The notes below the pieces were generated by a model that did not search any database, was not told where the DNA came from, and saw only the letters and a program-made list of their open reading frames with translations. Below are positions 52,935 to 63,604 of a stretch of DNA of 64,000 nucleotides, piece by piece; position 1 is the first letter of the stretch; each line of letters begins with the position of its first letter. The translations under genes were made by a program, and so were the position numbers. Origin of the DNA: Anastatus disparis. Lineage: Eukaryota; Arthropoda; Insecta; Hymenoptera; Eupelmidae. Where the stretch lies: NCBI GenBank assembly GCA_017163975.1, contig JAFFSR010000306.1, positions 1-64,000 of the forward strand, given 5' to 3'.

Positions 52935-53480
52935 GCTATTGTAACCAACAAGAAAAGGAAGAATTAAGAAATATTTGACGAATTTCTCGAATTAGTTCAA
53001 CCACAAAACACTAATTGTTCGTTTTTATTGGTCAAGTAATTTTTTATTTTAAGAGTCTGTTTAATGACAAAACTATGACAGCAAAAAAATATGGTTTCAA
53101 CTAACAATTAGTACAAATCAAGAGCAAATAAGATTTCAAAATCTAAATGATAAAAATTGTATTTAAAAAAACATTTGTACAAGCACTTTATTTCTAACTA
53201 TGCACTTCTTTCAGATGCCTTTCAAATGATTTCAAATTTTTAATACACAATTAGCTCTACAGCCCATGAAAAAGGAGAAAACGTGATTTTTATAAGGCGC
53301 CCCCTTTAACAAAAAATTTTTTTTTCAAAAATAAAATAAATTAATGACAGATCCTCTAATTGCTTTTAATTCGTTTTGTGAAAAAAATTAATCTTGTTTT
53401 TTTATTTTTGAAAATCTTTTTTCAAAATTTTTAAACATTTATTACTTAGGAATAAATTAACATTTTCTATTAGTAGGCCA
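52935..53480. other. Non-coding interval
   Basis: AT-rich, no gene; may include the 5' end of the mariner element, whose terminal repeats I could not identify. Confidence 0.4.
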
Positions 53481-53814
53481 GGAGAACCACCCCAAAAATA
53501 GTCATTTGAAATAACTTTCTTGATCTTGAAATATCCTTGAAAATAAAGTTGCTGGTCAAATCCAAGGTCACCATCGGATTCCTTGTTCAAAGTTACCTAG
53601 GGTATCCCTTTTGTTTGTCTTGTTTTACCACTAAACTAGAGAGATTTTTAAGAAGTCATACTTTGCCTTCTATTTGACCTCTAGAGGTTACGTTAACCTC
53701 ATACCTGAACACATATCTGGACGTAAAATTTTCCGCTCTTTTCGATTACGGTATAAAAAGTAGAGGTTCCGATTCAAAAAAATGAGATTGACCTTGAAAT
53801 AACCTTGGAAACAA
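53480..53814 (-). repeat. AGGTCA-rich dispersed repeat, inverted copy
   Basis: Inverse complement of 45890-46170 with good identity (GACCTCTAGAGGT, CATACCTGAACACATATCTGG-like). Interrupted by the hAT-like MITE and resumed at 54571-54660. Confidence 0.7.
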
Positions 53815-54570
53815 GGTTCAAGCAGCGATGTCGAAAGTGGCAGAATCAGAGAGGAAAATTCAAAAATGTATAAAAAAAAGTATTAAGAGCAGGCCGGATT
53901 CGCTGTCCTTGTCTAATTGGCATTTTTGTTATTTACTCGGTGTAGTTTTAATCGGTGTATCTTCAAATTAAAAGTCGAGCGCAATAGATATTGTTATTAT
54001 GAACATCTATGCACAAGAAAAAAAATATCTACCGGTTTGTTTTTGAGAAAAGTAAGTAACGCCAAACTAAAAGTTTATGTTTATAATATTTTCGCGTTAC
54101 TTACTTTTCTCAAAAACGAACCGGTAGATATTTTTTTTCTTATGCATAGATGTTCATAATAATAATATCTATTGCGCTCGACCTTTAATTTGAAGATACA
54201 CCGATTAAAACTTGAGTAAATAACAAACAACTCAATTGTTACTCGGTCGGTATCAGGTTCTACTCCGGCCTGCCGTTAAAATAAATAGTTTTCAAAATTT
54301 GATAATTACTAAATAATTCTAAAGAACAAAGTTACTATGAAAAAATAATTTTTTTTCTATTTTTCATATTTTTTTGAGTTTAACAATATTTTTTAAATTA
54401 AAAAAAAAACATGTTAATAATGAAAGAAAATTAATTTTGCTATAGTAACTTTTTTTTAGAATTATTTATCAATCATCAAATTTTAAGAACTATTTATTTT
54501 AATACTTTTTTTTATACATTTCTTAATTTCCCTCTCTGACTTTGCCACTTTCGGCATCGCTGGGTTCAAG
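53815..54570. mobile_element. hAT-like foldback MITE with 8-bp target duplication
   Basis: The element proper is 53823-54562, with ends CAGCGATGTCGAAAGTGGCA and the inverse of CAGCGATGCCGAAAGTGGCA. GGTTCAAG is duplicated at 53815-53822 and 54563-54570. CAG-starting inverted ends and 8-bp duplications are typical of hAT. The left arm is split by a second MITE. Confidence 0.85.
53887..54275. mobile_element. TTAA-flanked hairpin MITE nested in the hAT-like MITE
   Basis: 389 bp, ends GAGCAGGCCGGA / TCCGGCCTGCCG, flanked by TTAA (53883-53886 and 54276-54279). Its interior is an almost perfect ~285-bp hairpin (53936-54222). The other arm of the host MITE shows the empty site, with one TTAA. Confidence 0.88.
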
Positions 54571-54689
54571 GCCAAATCCAAGGTAACCATCAGATTCCCT
54601 GTTCGAAGTTACTTGGGGTATACCTTTTTTTTGTTTAGTTTTACAATAAAAGTCGCAAAATTCCCAGGGGCTTCCATACTTTTTCCTCA

Positions 54690-54935
54690 CCCTGTACATT
54701 AATTCATTAACAGAAGAATCAAAAAAAAAATTTTATTTTTGAGAATCGAAAATTTATTATTCATCTCTCAAAAATCCATAGAAAAAACATTTTTGAGAAT
54801 ATTGAAAAACGACAAAATGCGTATGTGCTTCTTTTCAGAGTAGAACATAGTAGATATAAGAAAATTCTTAAGTAATCTTGAGGGATAGACGCAGTCCGCC
54901 TACATTATTTCAGATGAAATTGGTCTATAGTAAAT
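54690..54935. repeat. Diverged arm of an element-B-type transposon
   Basis: Resembles 45590-45790: TTTTGAGAATCGAAAATTTAT, then GGATAGACGCAGTCCGCC, then GATGAAATTGGTCTATAG. A single arm only. Confidence 0.55.
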
Positions 54936-56600
54936 TTTGATTTCAGTTTATCGTGAATTTATGTAGTTCGAATGTTGTTCTTTCTGGATTCAATGCGAAT
55001 CAATTTTTTTTTCCTGTAAAAAACAACTATTTTCATTATGAATTTAATAATTAAGGCCAGTGCACCAGTTATCGTTGCTCCCCCCTCCCCCCCCCGATTA
55101 CTGTGCTCCTCCGATATTTTAATACATCATAATAGGTTTACACCATAATTAGATAATGGAAGAAAATTTTTTTGATATTTTGAAAGCATAATTTAACTAT
55201 TAGAAAAATAAATAAATTTATCGATTTTTTATGTTGTATAAATATTGTTTGACATTTTTGTAATGTGATTTATGCGTTTTTAGTTCACGCGTTATCAAAA
55301 AGCTGAAGGATTGCATTTTTAATTCAATTATTTAGAGTATTAGGAAATGAATATTCATGATATGTAAATAAGTGAACGGATTATTTTCAAATTTCTTGAC
55401 TATTCGAATTATTCGAATAAACGAAGAGTACTATTCGTGATGAAATAATTCGAATAATCGAAAAATATTCGAATAATAATTCATTTGTGTGTATGCGTGT
55501 GTGTGAGAGCGTGGGTGGGTGGGTGCCTCAGTGCGTGTGTGCGCGTGCGTGTGGTGTGTGTGTGCGTAAATGTTTATGCATATAATTTAAATTAAACTTT
55601 AAACTGCAATTTCACAGATTTCAAACTTTAAAGTTTACAGTGTATTATTATTCGAATAAAAAATTCGAATAGTCGATATTCGAATTACGAATACCATCCG
55701 AATAAAAGAATTTTTCATTAGATTAATTTTTATTTGAATAGTCCCATCCCTAAAGTAAATGCATTTTTCTATAGTAAAATATTTACAGATTTTGGAAAAA
55801 CTTGTGATTTCCGTTTTCAATATTATTTTATTATTCATTCATAAAATATAGTAACTAATTTAAAGCAACAAATTTAAGCATATAGTATACGATAACTAAA
55901 CGAGTTTTTCGTTATAATCTTAGCTATCGTGGACTCTTACATATAAGCATCGAAGAAAACATAACCTCAAAGAAAAAAAAAAGTGGATGAAAATGAATTG
56001 AAGAAAAATGCACGGTAATTAGTGCTTGATATTTGGTCGAGGTCTTGCTATTCGACAAACCGAATTTAGTTGGGAGCGCGGAATGTTACGTTCGGCATAT
56101 GAGTTAAATTATTAATAAATTTTCTTTATTAATAAGAAAATAAAACTTCTTCTTTCTTTTACTTTGCGTCTTCTAGGTTGATGGCTTGCAGATGGGCGGT
56201 GGCTGGCTGCTGCTGGATCTGGTGACGTTCAGGCTGTTCGGCAAAATCGACGTGGTAAGCAAAAGCTTGGTCTGGAAAAAGAGTTTAGCTCGATTCCCCT
56301 TCAAACTGGAAGAGAGCTATTGCTCTGCCCGCCGTCCGATTTAAGGAGAGTTGTTGCTCCGCTGGCTTTTCGATCTGAAGAGAGGGCTTCTCCTACGAGC
56401 TCACAGCTTTTTATACTCTAATCTTCCTATGGGTTTCTTATACTAACTTCGAAAACCTTTGTTTGCTGCTAACGGCAGTATCTTTTTTTTGCACATTCGT
56501 ATGAGTTTTAGTCATACGATTGGGTGCCAGTCAGCCCTCACTGTATGATTCTTTTCTGGAAATTATAACTTCAGTTAAATAGAAAAAGGTCAGCTTGAAG
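54936..56600. other. AT-rich interval with simple repeats and an LTR-like segment
   Basis: C-run at 55081-55097. 55490-55570 is GT-rich. 55390-55740 is rich in ATTCGAA units arranged as a loose palindrome. 56080-56540 is GC-richer (ATGTTACGTTCGGCAT..., TTTTTATACTC at ~56408) and could be a solo LTR; no partner or primer site was seen. Confidence 0.4.
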
Positions 56601-57094
56601 TTTATTGGTACACTGAGAGAAAATTCATGCTAATAGAGCACGCGAACTGCCATCTATGCGAGCATATAAAACATTGATACAAATATGACAGGCCGTGAGA
56701 AGCTCTATTAGTATTGGATTACCTTATACTAAAAAAGATGGTATGGAGAGTAACTAAAGCATAAACGGCATTCACTGATGACTCGCGTGGTATACTTCGA
56801 TGACTCCCCACTCTCATATCCTTTGTTTGCTTGAGTCGCCTCCTCTTTTGGGTGGCGACGCGAGCAAACACGGCTGGTCTATACCCAAAATTATGTTGCA
56901 AATTTCTTTAACGTATTTTCATAGCGTGAATCTTTTATTTCTTTTCTTTTTTTATGAAGGGAGATACGTTATAAATATAACCTGTTAAACTTTTTAACTT
57001 TAAATAATTAATTTTTAACTTAAAATTTAATTATTTTAAACCGCTGGGGGGCAGATGAGCGTGTACGATTTTACGCCAGAGATATTTCGGAGTA

Positions 57095-57165
57095 GCGTTG
57101 GTCTAGTGCGTAACGTTCACGCTTTTCCTTTTGAGTACGCGAGTTCAACTCTCGGCTAGGGTCAC
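57095..57165 (+). ncRNA. tRNA-like sequence in left arm
   Basis: A-box-like TGGTCTAGTGCG and a T-arm-like GCGAGTTCAACTCTCGG (4-bp stem, 7-nt loop), followed by a T7 run at ~57169. Acceptor stem not convincing. An inverse copy lies in the right arm (57735-57815). Confidence 0.4.
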
Positions 57166-57739
57166 TTTTTTTAATTTTTTTTTATTGTTTTAATATTTTT
57201 ATTCCTTTTTATATTTATTTTTTTTAGATTTTGTATTTTTTTAATAATTTTAAAATTTAATTTTTCACAAGTACGCTTGTTTTTTCAATGAAAATTTTTA
57301 AAATAAATTATTCTTTATAGGTAGTAATTACAAATATTGATAAATAAATAATAGTGATGTTTATTTTATAATAGTGATGTTTATTTTATAATAGTATAGT
57401 TTAATTTATTTATAATTTAGTTTATAAAAATTACAATAAATAAATAAAACTGAGTTATTATTATTTATGTTATAATGTATATTGTATATTGAAATATGTT
57501 TATAAAGACAAAATTGAACTATAGTATTGTAAATATCACTATTATTTATTTATTAATATTTTAAATTATTTTCTATATGAAATAATTTATTTAAAAATAT
57601 TAATAAAAAAAACGAGCATATTTTAAGTAACTTGTGAAAAATTAAATTTTAAAATTATTAAAAAAATACAAAATCTAAAAAAAAATAAATATAAAAAGGA
57701 ATAAAAAATATTAAAACAATAAAAAAAAAATTAAAAAAA

Positions 57740-57812
57740 AGTGACCCTAGCCGAGAGTTGAACTCGCGTACTCAAAAGGAAAAGCGTGAACGTTACGCAC
57801 TAGACCAACGCT
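57740..57812 (-). ncRNA. tRNA-like sequence in right arm (inverted copy)
   Basis: Inverse complement of 57095-57165 with the same A-box-like and T-arm-like parts. Confidence 0.4.
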
Positions 57813-58732
57813 ACTCCGAAATATCTCTGGCGTAAAATCGTACACGCTCATCTGCCCCCCAGCGGTTTAAAATAATTAAATTTTAAGTTAAAAATTAATT
57901 ATTTAAAGTTAAAAAGTTTAACAGGTTATATTTATAACGTATCTCCCTTCATAAAAAAAGAAAAGAAATAAAAGATTCACGCTACGAAAATACGTTAACG
58001 AAATTTGCAACATAATTTTGGGTATAGACCAGCCGTGTTTGCTTGCGTCGCCACCCAAAAGAGGAGGCGACTTGAGCAATAGAAGAATGCCATAGTTAGC
58101 AGTAAAGAAAGAATAGTGGACAAGCCACGTTTACTTCCTTCACGTCCCATGAGAGGATACAGTGCTAGCTATCGAAGGATATGAGAGTGGGGAGCTACTA
58201 AAGCATGTAAACAAACAGTTTTTGGATAGCACAAACCTCGTAAGAGTAGATGGCGCTGTTATTAAAGCATAGGATATTACTTACTAACTTTGGATACGTA
58301 GACTACATGCTCTATTGGCATGAATTTTCTCTCAGTGTAATTAATTTTTGCCATTATCGTTCCGGCTTACTGTTTTCGGGACTCCGTCAAAGCTTTTATT
58401 TCCTATTTTAGCACTGACTTCGGATAATTGCTCCACATAAATTGGATTTAATGTTCCTCTACTCTTTATTTCTTCAGGGACGGCCTTATCTATTTTTATC
58501 CTTCACTTTATTCCCCTACCGCTTTGCTAAAATTCTTTCATACTTTTTTATGTTAACTTTACAGTTTTCTGTGAAGCCGTTCATCGTTGTCTGGCTTCTC
58601 GCTTATTCTAAGCTTGCCACCTCCCCGTATCTTTTTTAGCATCTTATTCAGCTTGTACTTCTCCTTTATTTGCCGATACATTCGGCCGCCGAGCCTTGAT
58701 CTTCATTAAGGTTAACTGAATTTGTTTGCTAT

Positions 58733-59240
58733 TTGTCTCTCGCATTTATTTATTTATTATTTTATCACTATTATTTTTACTTCTTTTTATTATTACTATT
58801 GTTATTTTCATTTATTTTTCGTTTGAAAAATTTATTGGTATTGAATTTGGTTCCTGTAGCGTAATTTTTTTTCTTGCACTGTTTTACTCGACCGCCGCTT
58901 CGACCTGGATTGTTTTTATCGCGTTATTTGTCTCTTGTATTCGTTTATTTATTAATTTAGCAATATTATTTTTACTTTTCCATTATTATTATTATTCTAG
59001 CTTTTATATTTTCTTTGAAAAATTCATTGGCACTAAACTCTGTTCCTTCAGCTTATACCTCTTTCTTTCACTGTTTCATTCAGTCACTGCTTGACCTCAA
59101 TTTGCTTGCGTCGAGCTATTTGTCTCTTGCATTCGTTTATTTATTAAATGATAAATATTATTTTCACTCTATTATCATTATTATTATTTTTATTTTTTTT
59201 AAAACATTTATTAGTAATGAACTCGGTTCATTACAGGAAA
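58733..59240 (+). repeat. ~195-bp tandem repeat, about 2.5 units
   Basis: The segment TTTGTCTCTYGYATT plus CGTTTATTTATTA recurs at 58733, 58928 and 59120, and GAAAAATTYATTGG at 58827 and 59019. The open frames through it are shared by chance and not evidence of a gene. Confidence 0.8.
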
Positions 59241-59709
59241 CTGACACACGGCGTATAGGAATCTGAAAATTGAGCAACATAGTATTTGACGCATGCATCA
59301 ATTTTTATATTTTTGATAATATTTCAAATATTTTCCTAAACATAATTAATCAATTATATTTATTAAATAGAAGATGCTTCTACATTTAAAGCTGATATCA
59401 TTATTCATTGAAGAGCAATAGAAGAATCTGTTTATTCTGATAAAATCTATAAGAGATTACGTTAGACTCACGAAAACTGGTGCATCGACCCTTTATAAAA
59501 TATTATTAAATTTTAGGATATATAAAATGGATATTTCATCAGATAACACTATATTCGTATTTTATTCTGATGATTCAATAAATGATCTCTATGTAGAAAA
59601 ATTAGTTAAAAAACAGTATTCGAAATAGTACCTGATGGTAATTTAAGAAAGTTGATAAATGTAAACATTTTTGTTAATGTCATAAGCAATGTTGATTTTT
59701 TTTTTCAAG

Positions 59710-59913
59710 GATTGTAGTAATGGGCACACAAGAAAGACTCGGTGTAAATATTCACGTTGATCAACTGATGGATGGAATAGCAAATAACTGTCCTAATCTG
59801 GAACGCTTGGAATTGCGTTGGGATCCAGAAAATTTAAGATTCTCCGATAAAAGTCAGAAGGCTATTGACATATTGCGAGTAAAATGCATTAAACTTAGAT
59901 GCTTAGCTCTCAG
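59710..59913 (+). CDS. Internal exon of a host F-box/leucine-rich-repeat protein
   Basis: 204 bp between a polypyrimidine acceptor (T-rich tract then CAAG, AG at 59708-59709) and a donor (CAG|GTAAAT, 59914). The peptide NIHVDQLMDGIANNCPNLER continues LELRWDPENLRFSDKSQKAIDILRV in one frame and has the LRR pattern IA-NCPNLERLELRW. It resembles insect F-box/LRR substrate adaptors of SCF ubiquitin ligases; I cannot name the gene. No other exon is visible in the window, so the flanking transposon-filled DNA would be intron. Confidence 0.6.
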
Positions 59914-60102
59914 GTAAATTTTAAAATCAAACGATTTCTGCGGCTATAATAAATGATGATCGATGCAGTTCTAAATATTTCAAAATATTTGGAAAATACA
60001 ATTTACATTCTTGTAAAGGCTGTAATTTCTCATCACTTTTTAAATTTGTAGTACAGTAAACCATATTTACTTGACCAATTCTCATTTTATCAGTTTGTCT
60101 CA
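59914..60102 (+). other. Start of the putative intron after the F-box/LRR exon
   Basis: Non-coding; begins with the GTAAAT donor. Confidence 0.45.
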
Positions 60103-60569
60103 CACTGAGAAAAAAACATAGTTGGCTTTATTGCGTTCTCTAGTAACGATAACCATGTTACTCTAGTACTCAATATATAGTCAAATTAACCGTTTATATT
60201 AGTAGCATTTACTAGATTGAACGTAGTAGGAATTTCTACAGTCTTATTAGCATTTTATTTACTTTTTTCAAGATATACTAACCGAAGTTTTAAGACTTTA
60301 AAGTCTCGTTTTGAGTCTTCTAGGCTTTTATTATAATTAAATATTCTTATTTTATCTACTTTCATTTGTAGATTATAACAATATGCAAATTAATAGTATA
60401 ATTTATTATATAGATTTTGAGGTTAAGATCTATTCATCATGTGCTACTTAATGCCGACCAGAGAATCTAGTTGTATTTACTATGTTACCGTAGTAAACGA
60501 GAGAAACAGTACATTGGTTAAGCTCATCGGTCTTAACCTAGTAAAGCCAACTATGTTTTTTTCTCAGTG
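60103..60569. mobile_element. MITE with CACTGAGAAAAAAA ends
   Basis: 467 bp. The termini CACTGAGAAAAAAACATAG and TTGGCTTTA have exact inverse complements at the right end. The 2-bp flank CA occurs on both sides (60101-60102, 60570-60571). Related in its ends to 56611-58337. Confidence 0.75.
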
Positions 60570-62030
60570 CATAATGTTTTTTAACTAAAAATTCTTAAAT
60601 TATCTATATCAAGAGTCAAATAATTAAAAGGTGAATTCAAATAAATAAAAAAAATCGTATTTCAGAAATAAGTATGCATTTTAAACTCAAAAGTAAACAA
60701 TCTAGGAGTGAAAAGTGTACAACCTTCATTTTTAATTTTATAAAAATTTAAAAGATATGTTTCGATCTTCAAAAAGATTGATTAGTAATTTTTAAACTTA
60801 AAATTTTTAAGTTTAAAAATTTTTCAATAAGATAATTATCTGATTGTAACAAATAGACTTTCCATAGAGATTAAAATACATGTTTTCTTCTTTACAAAGT
60901 GTAAAGATTTATGAAAATATTAATTCTGTGCTTTTGAACTTTTAGTGAAGATTAAATTAAACTTTTTAATGTTTAACAAGTGTTCAAGTTTCTGAAAAGA
61001 TTAAAAAATTAATTTTAAATTTTGCACAATGTCTGTCAAAACATAAAAGTCGTTATGTTACATGCTCCTGACGTTGCCCAATCGGAGACATGGACTATTT
61101 TAATATGAAACTGAAATGTATATAATAATATAATATTTAAATAAAACACTCAGACAAATTTTCATAGCAAACATTTTATTTTGTGATACATAGCAGAGGA
61201 CCACAAAAAAAATGAGTGGAGGGTTTCTTTAACCAGACCAAGTTGATTACATGTTTTTGGGACGCTGAAACCGAATCCGAAACGTGTGTTTTCCCATCAC
61301 GTCAGCGTTTTTTTCTAACCTTAAAAAAACAGCTTAAAACTATGAAATCCAACAATATCGACCCTTAAACTATATGACCCCTGTAACTTCATAACTAAAT
61401 AACCTTCAGATCGATAATCTATAACTCTAAAACCATGAACCTGATAATATATAATTTCAAAACTCATAAATATCAAATTTCAATAAACTGTAAACACAAA
61501 ATGAGCAAAAAATACAAAAAAACTTACACGTGAAACACAAACTTTAATCTCGAAGAGTTTTAATTTCATAATCGTATACCTCCGTCTCTTCATAACCTTA
61601 CAATCCATGAACTGCATAACCCTGAAGTGTAACGTAAGATTTTTTATTAAAATTTAACTCTCAATCATGTAGAATTTAGTATTATAATTCCACATCCCCA
61701 TAACTCCGTACAACTTAATATCTAAAAATTTCATAATTCCAAAAATCCGTAATTCTAAATCCTAAAATTCCACAAACCTAGAACCTATAAATTTCATGAC
61801 CTTATAGCCCTATAAACGTGACGAAAAAAAAACTTACAATCTCTTGCCTTCAAGAACCTAATTTGAGCGACTGTAAAAACTTCTGTTCGTGACTTAATTC
61901 TTGTTTTGTAGAAAGTTTGAACCAGACATTTAATCTTATTTCTCATAAAGTTTGGGTGCTCAAAGCTATAATTCAAATACTCAAAAAGTTCAAGATTTCC
62001 TGCATTGTAATAACATACATTTAGCGATAC
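60570..62030. other. AT-rich interval with ATAACC/CATAACTC-type motif clusters
   Basis: No gene. From ~61370 to 61810 short phrases such as ATAACCTT, CATAACTCC and TATAGCCCTATAAA recur irregularly. Inverse versions (GTCATGAGTTTATAGGG) appear at 63736-63780, on the far side of the next transposon gene, so this may be its subterminal sequence. Confidence 0.45.
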
Positions 62031-62033
62031 CAA

Positions 62034-62105
62034 GGAACAACGATGTGGACGTAGCAGGCTTCTGTTTCCTTCGGGTTGCTTGATGTACGTGAGTCCCCTC
62101 TTCTC
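62034..62105. repeat. GGAACAACGAYGTGGACGTA cassette, second copy
   Basis: GGAACAACGATGTGGACGTA, then TGTTTCCTTCGGGTTGCTT, then GAGTCCCCTCTTCTCTCACG, paralleling 51653-51740 in order and spacing. Confidence 0.65.
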
Positions 62106-62114
62106 TCACGATTC

Positions 62115-63600
62115 TCAAATAGCTTTACAATTTAAGTACTCCTTCCATGTATTTTCAGTTTCACAGAGATAACGCATTCGTTTATTTGTATATGACCGTC
62201 GTTGTGCTTTTCTTTTGTGTGGGTTTGACGTATCTCTCTTTAAAGACCGACAGTAGTCTGCCAGCATATGGCTATTGCAAACACCCTGATATCTCTTTTC
62301 AATATTTTGCAAATCCTGGTGGAATCTTTCACCCTGCTCTGCACTAAAATCGCCTAAATTTTCAGGAAAGTACTCAATACGAGAATGAACAAAATGCAGC
62401 TTTAGATTCATTAGGCATCCCATATTTTTAAAATTCTTTATCATATTTTCAACTATAGTCTTGTAATTAGGATCTTTCCTGTTTTTCTAAAAATTTTGTC
62501 GTAACGTCTCTAAGACTTTGCCAAGCTGCTTTTTCCATCTTACTTATTCTTTCTTTGAATTCATTGTCTTTTAAAATTTCTCTAATTTGTGGTCCAACAA
62601 AAATACCCTCTCTTATTTTTGCATCAGATAATTTAGGAAACTTTTCAAATCTGTACATAAGAACTTTGCTCTCCGTAGTTTTCATGGCTTTGACAACTTG
62701 TTTTACAAGTCCCAGCCTTATATGTAATGGTAGAGGATTACTTTGTCTGTTGGTATTAGACTCCGTCTTATAATATTTTTAGATTCTAGAGTTAAATTGT
62801 TTCTAGTTGGCCAATCCTTTTTCACATAATGTTTGTCATGAGCTCGGCTGTCCCATTCATATAGAAAAAATGGATGTTCCGTGAAACACTTTATTGATCC
62901 AATAAAACTTTCATTATTTTTAAATCTCTACATATCTTCCACTTGTGTTTAGCATAATCTAATTTTTCAAGTGAGAAGCTAAGGTTGTGGTACTCCTCAT
63001 TTAAAACAACAGAATGACCAACAGGTAGCGGAACAAAATAATTGCCGTTATGTAGCAAGACTGCTTCTGAACTACGCGTTGAAGAATCTATGAATAGACG
63101 CCAGTCATTAGCTTCATTAGGAACATTAACCTCACTGAATAATCCTTCAATATTGTTACAGTGAACTAAATTTTGTACCTCTCTAAAATATTTTCTAATT
63201 TGGATATCTCTTTTGCGATAAAAAATTATATGAGTTCCTGGAGCTAGGCAATTTTTCTCTTTTAATCTTGACGCTACTAGTTCAGAAATTTCTTTTGAAA
63301 GTTAAGCATCTTGGATCAAGTCATTAAGCTCTTCTCAAGTAAATTAATTGAAATTTTCTTAAGTCTCGTCTTCTGATTCCTCTGATGTTTGATCTTTCAT
63401 CTGTATATTCTCAGCGACATCATCAGCTTCGATATCCGACATTTCCATTACACTTTTATATTCATCGCTAGTAGTATTACTTTTGTAACTCTCTTCAATT
63501 TCAAGAATCGTAGGATCAGTCATAGATTCGAAATTTGCATAAAAAATCGAAGATTTTGTTTTTAAGTTGTACCCAAAAATTTTCGTCAAACAAAAATAGC
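62115..63600 (-). pseudogene. Broken copy of a widespread uncharacterised arthropod transposon protein
   Basis: Minus strand pieces in order: an acidic N-terminal ORF (63589-63359); then NDWRLFIDSSTRSSEAVLLHNGNYF and FVPLPVGHSVVLNEEYHNL (about 63110-62960); then FFLYEWDSRAHDKHYV. These are followed by FPKLSDAKIREGIFVGPQIRE (62685-62467) and FPENLGDFSAEQGERFHQDL with YQGVCNSHMLADYC (62444-62115). Stops and at least one indel (~62733) separate them. I recognise the family from many arthropod genomes as repetitive; conserved Asp residues (FIDSS, EWDSRA) could mean an RNase H-like fold, which is unproven. Confidence 0.7.
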
Positions 63601-63604
63601 AAAA

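Larger units (their letters stand above)
56611..58337. mobile_element. 1.7-kb foldback element with TA duplication
   Basis: Ends CACTGAGAGAAAATTCATG and its inverse, flanked by TA (56609-56610, 58338-58339). Arms ~56830-57340 and ~57570-58080 are inverse complements at very high identity; the left and right outer parts differ, suggesting that an inner palindrome arose later. TA duplication points to Tc1/mariner-type mobilisation. Confidence 0.82.

Noticed and set aside
56080..56540. Complete LTR retrotransposon
   Set aside because: Only one LTR-like, GC-richer segment; no second copy, primer-binding site or gag-pol in the window.
58726..59266. Hydrophobic ORFs suggestive of membrane proteins
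   Set aside because: T-rich tandem repeats of ~195 bp produce Phe/Leu/Ile runs; no conserved pattern.
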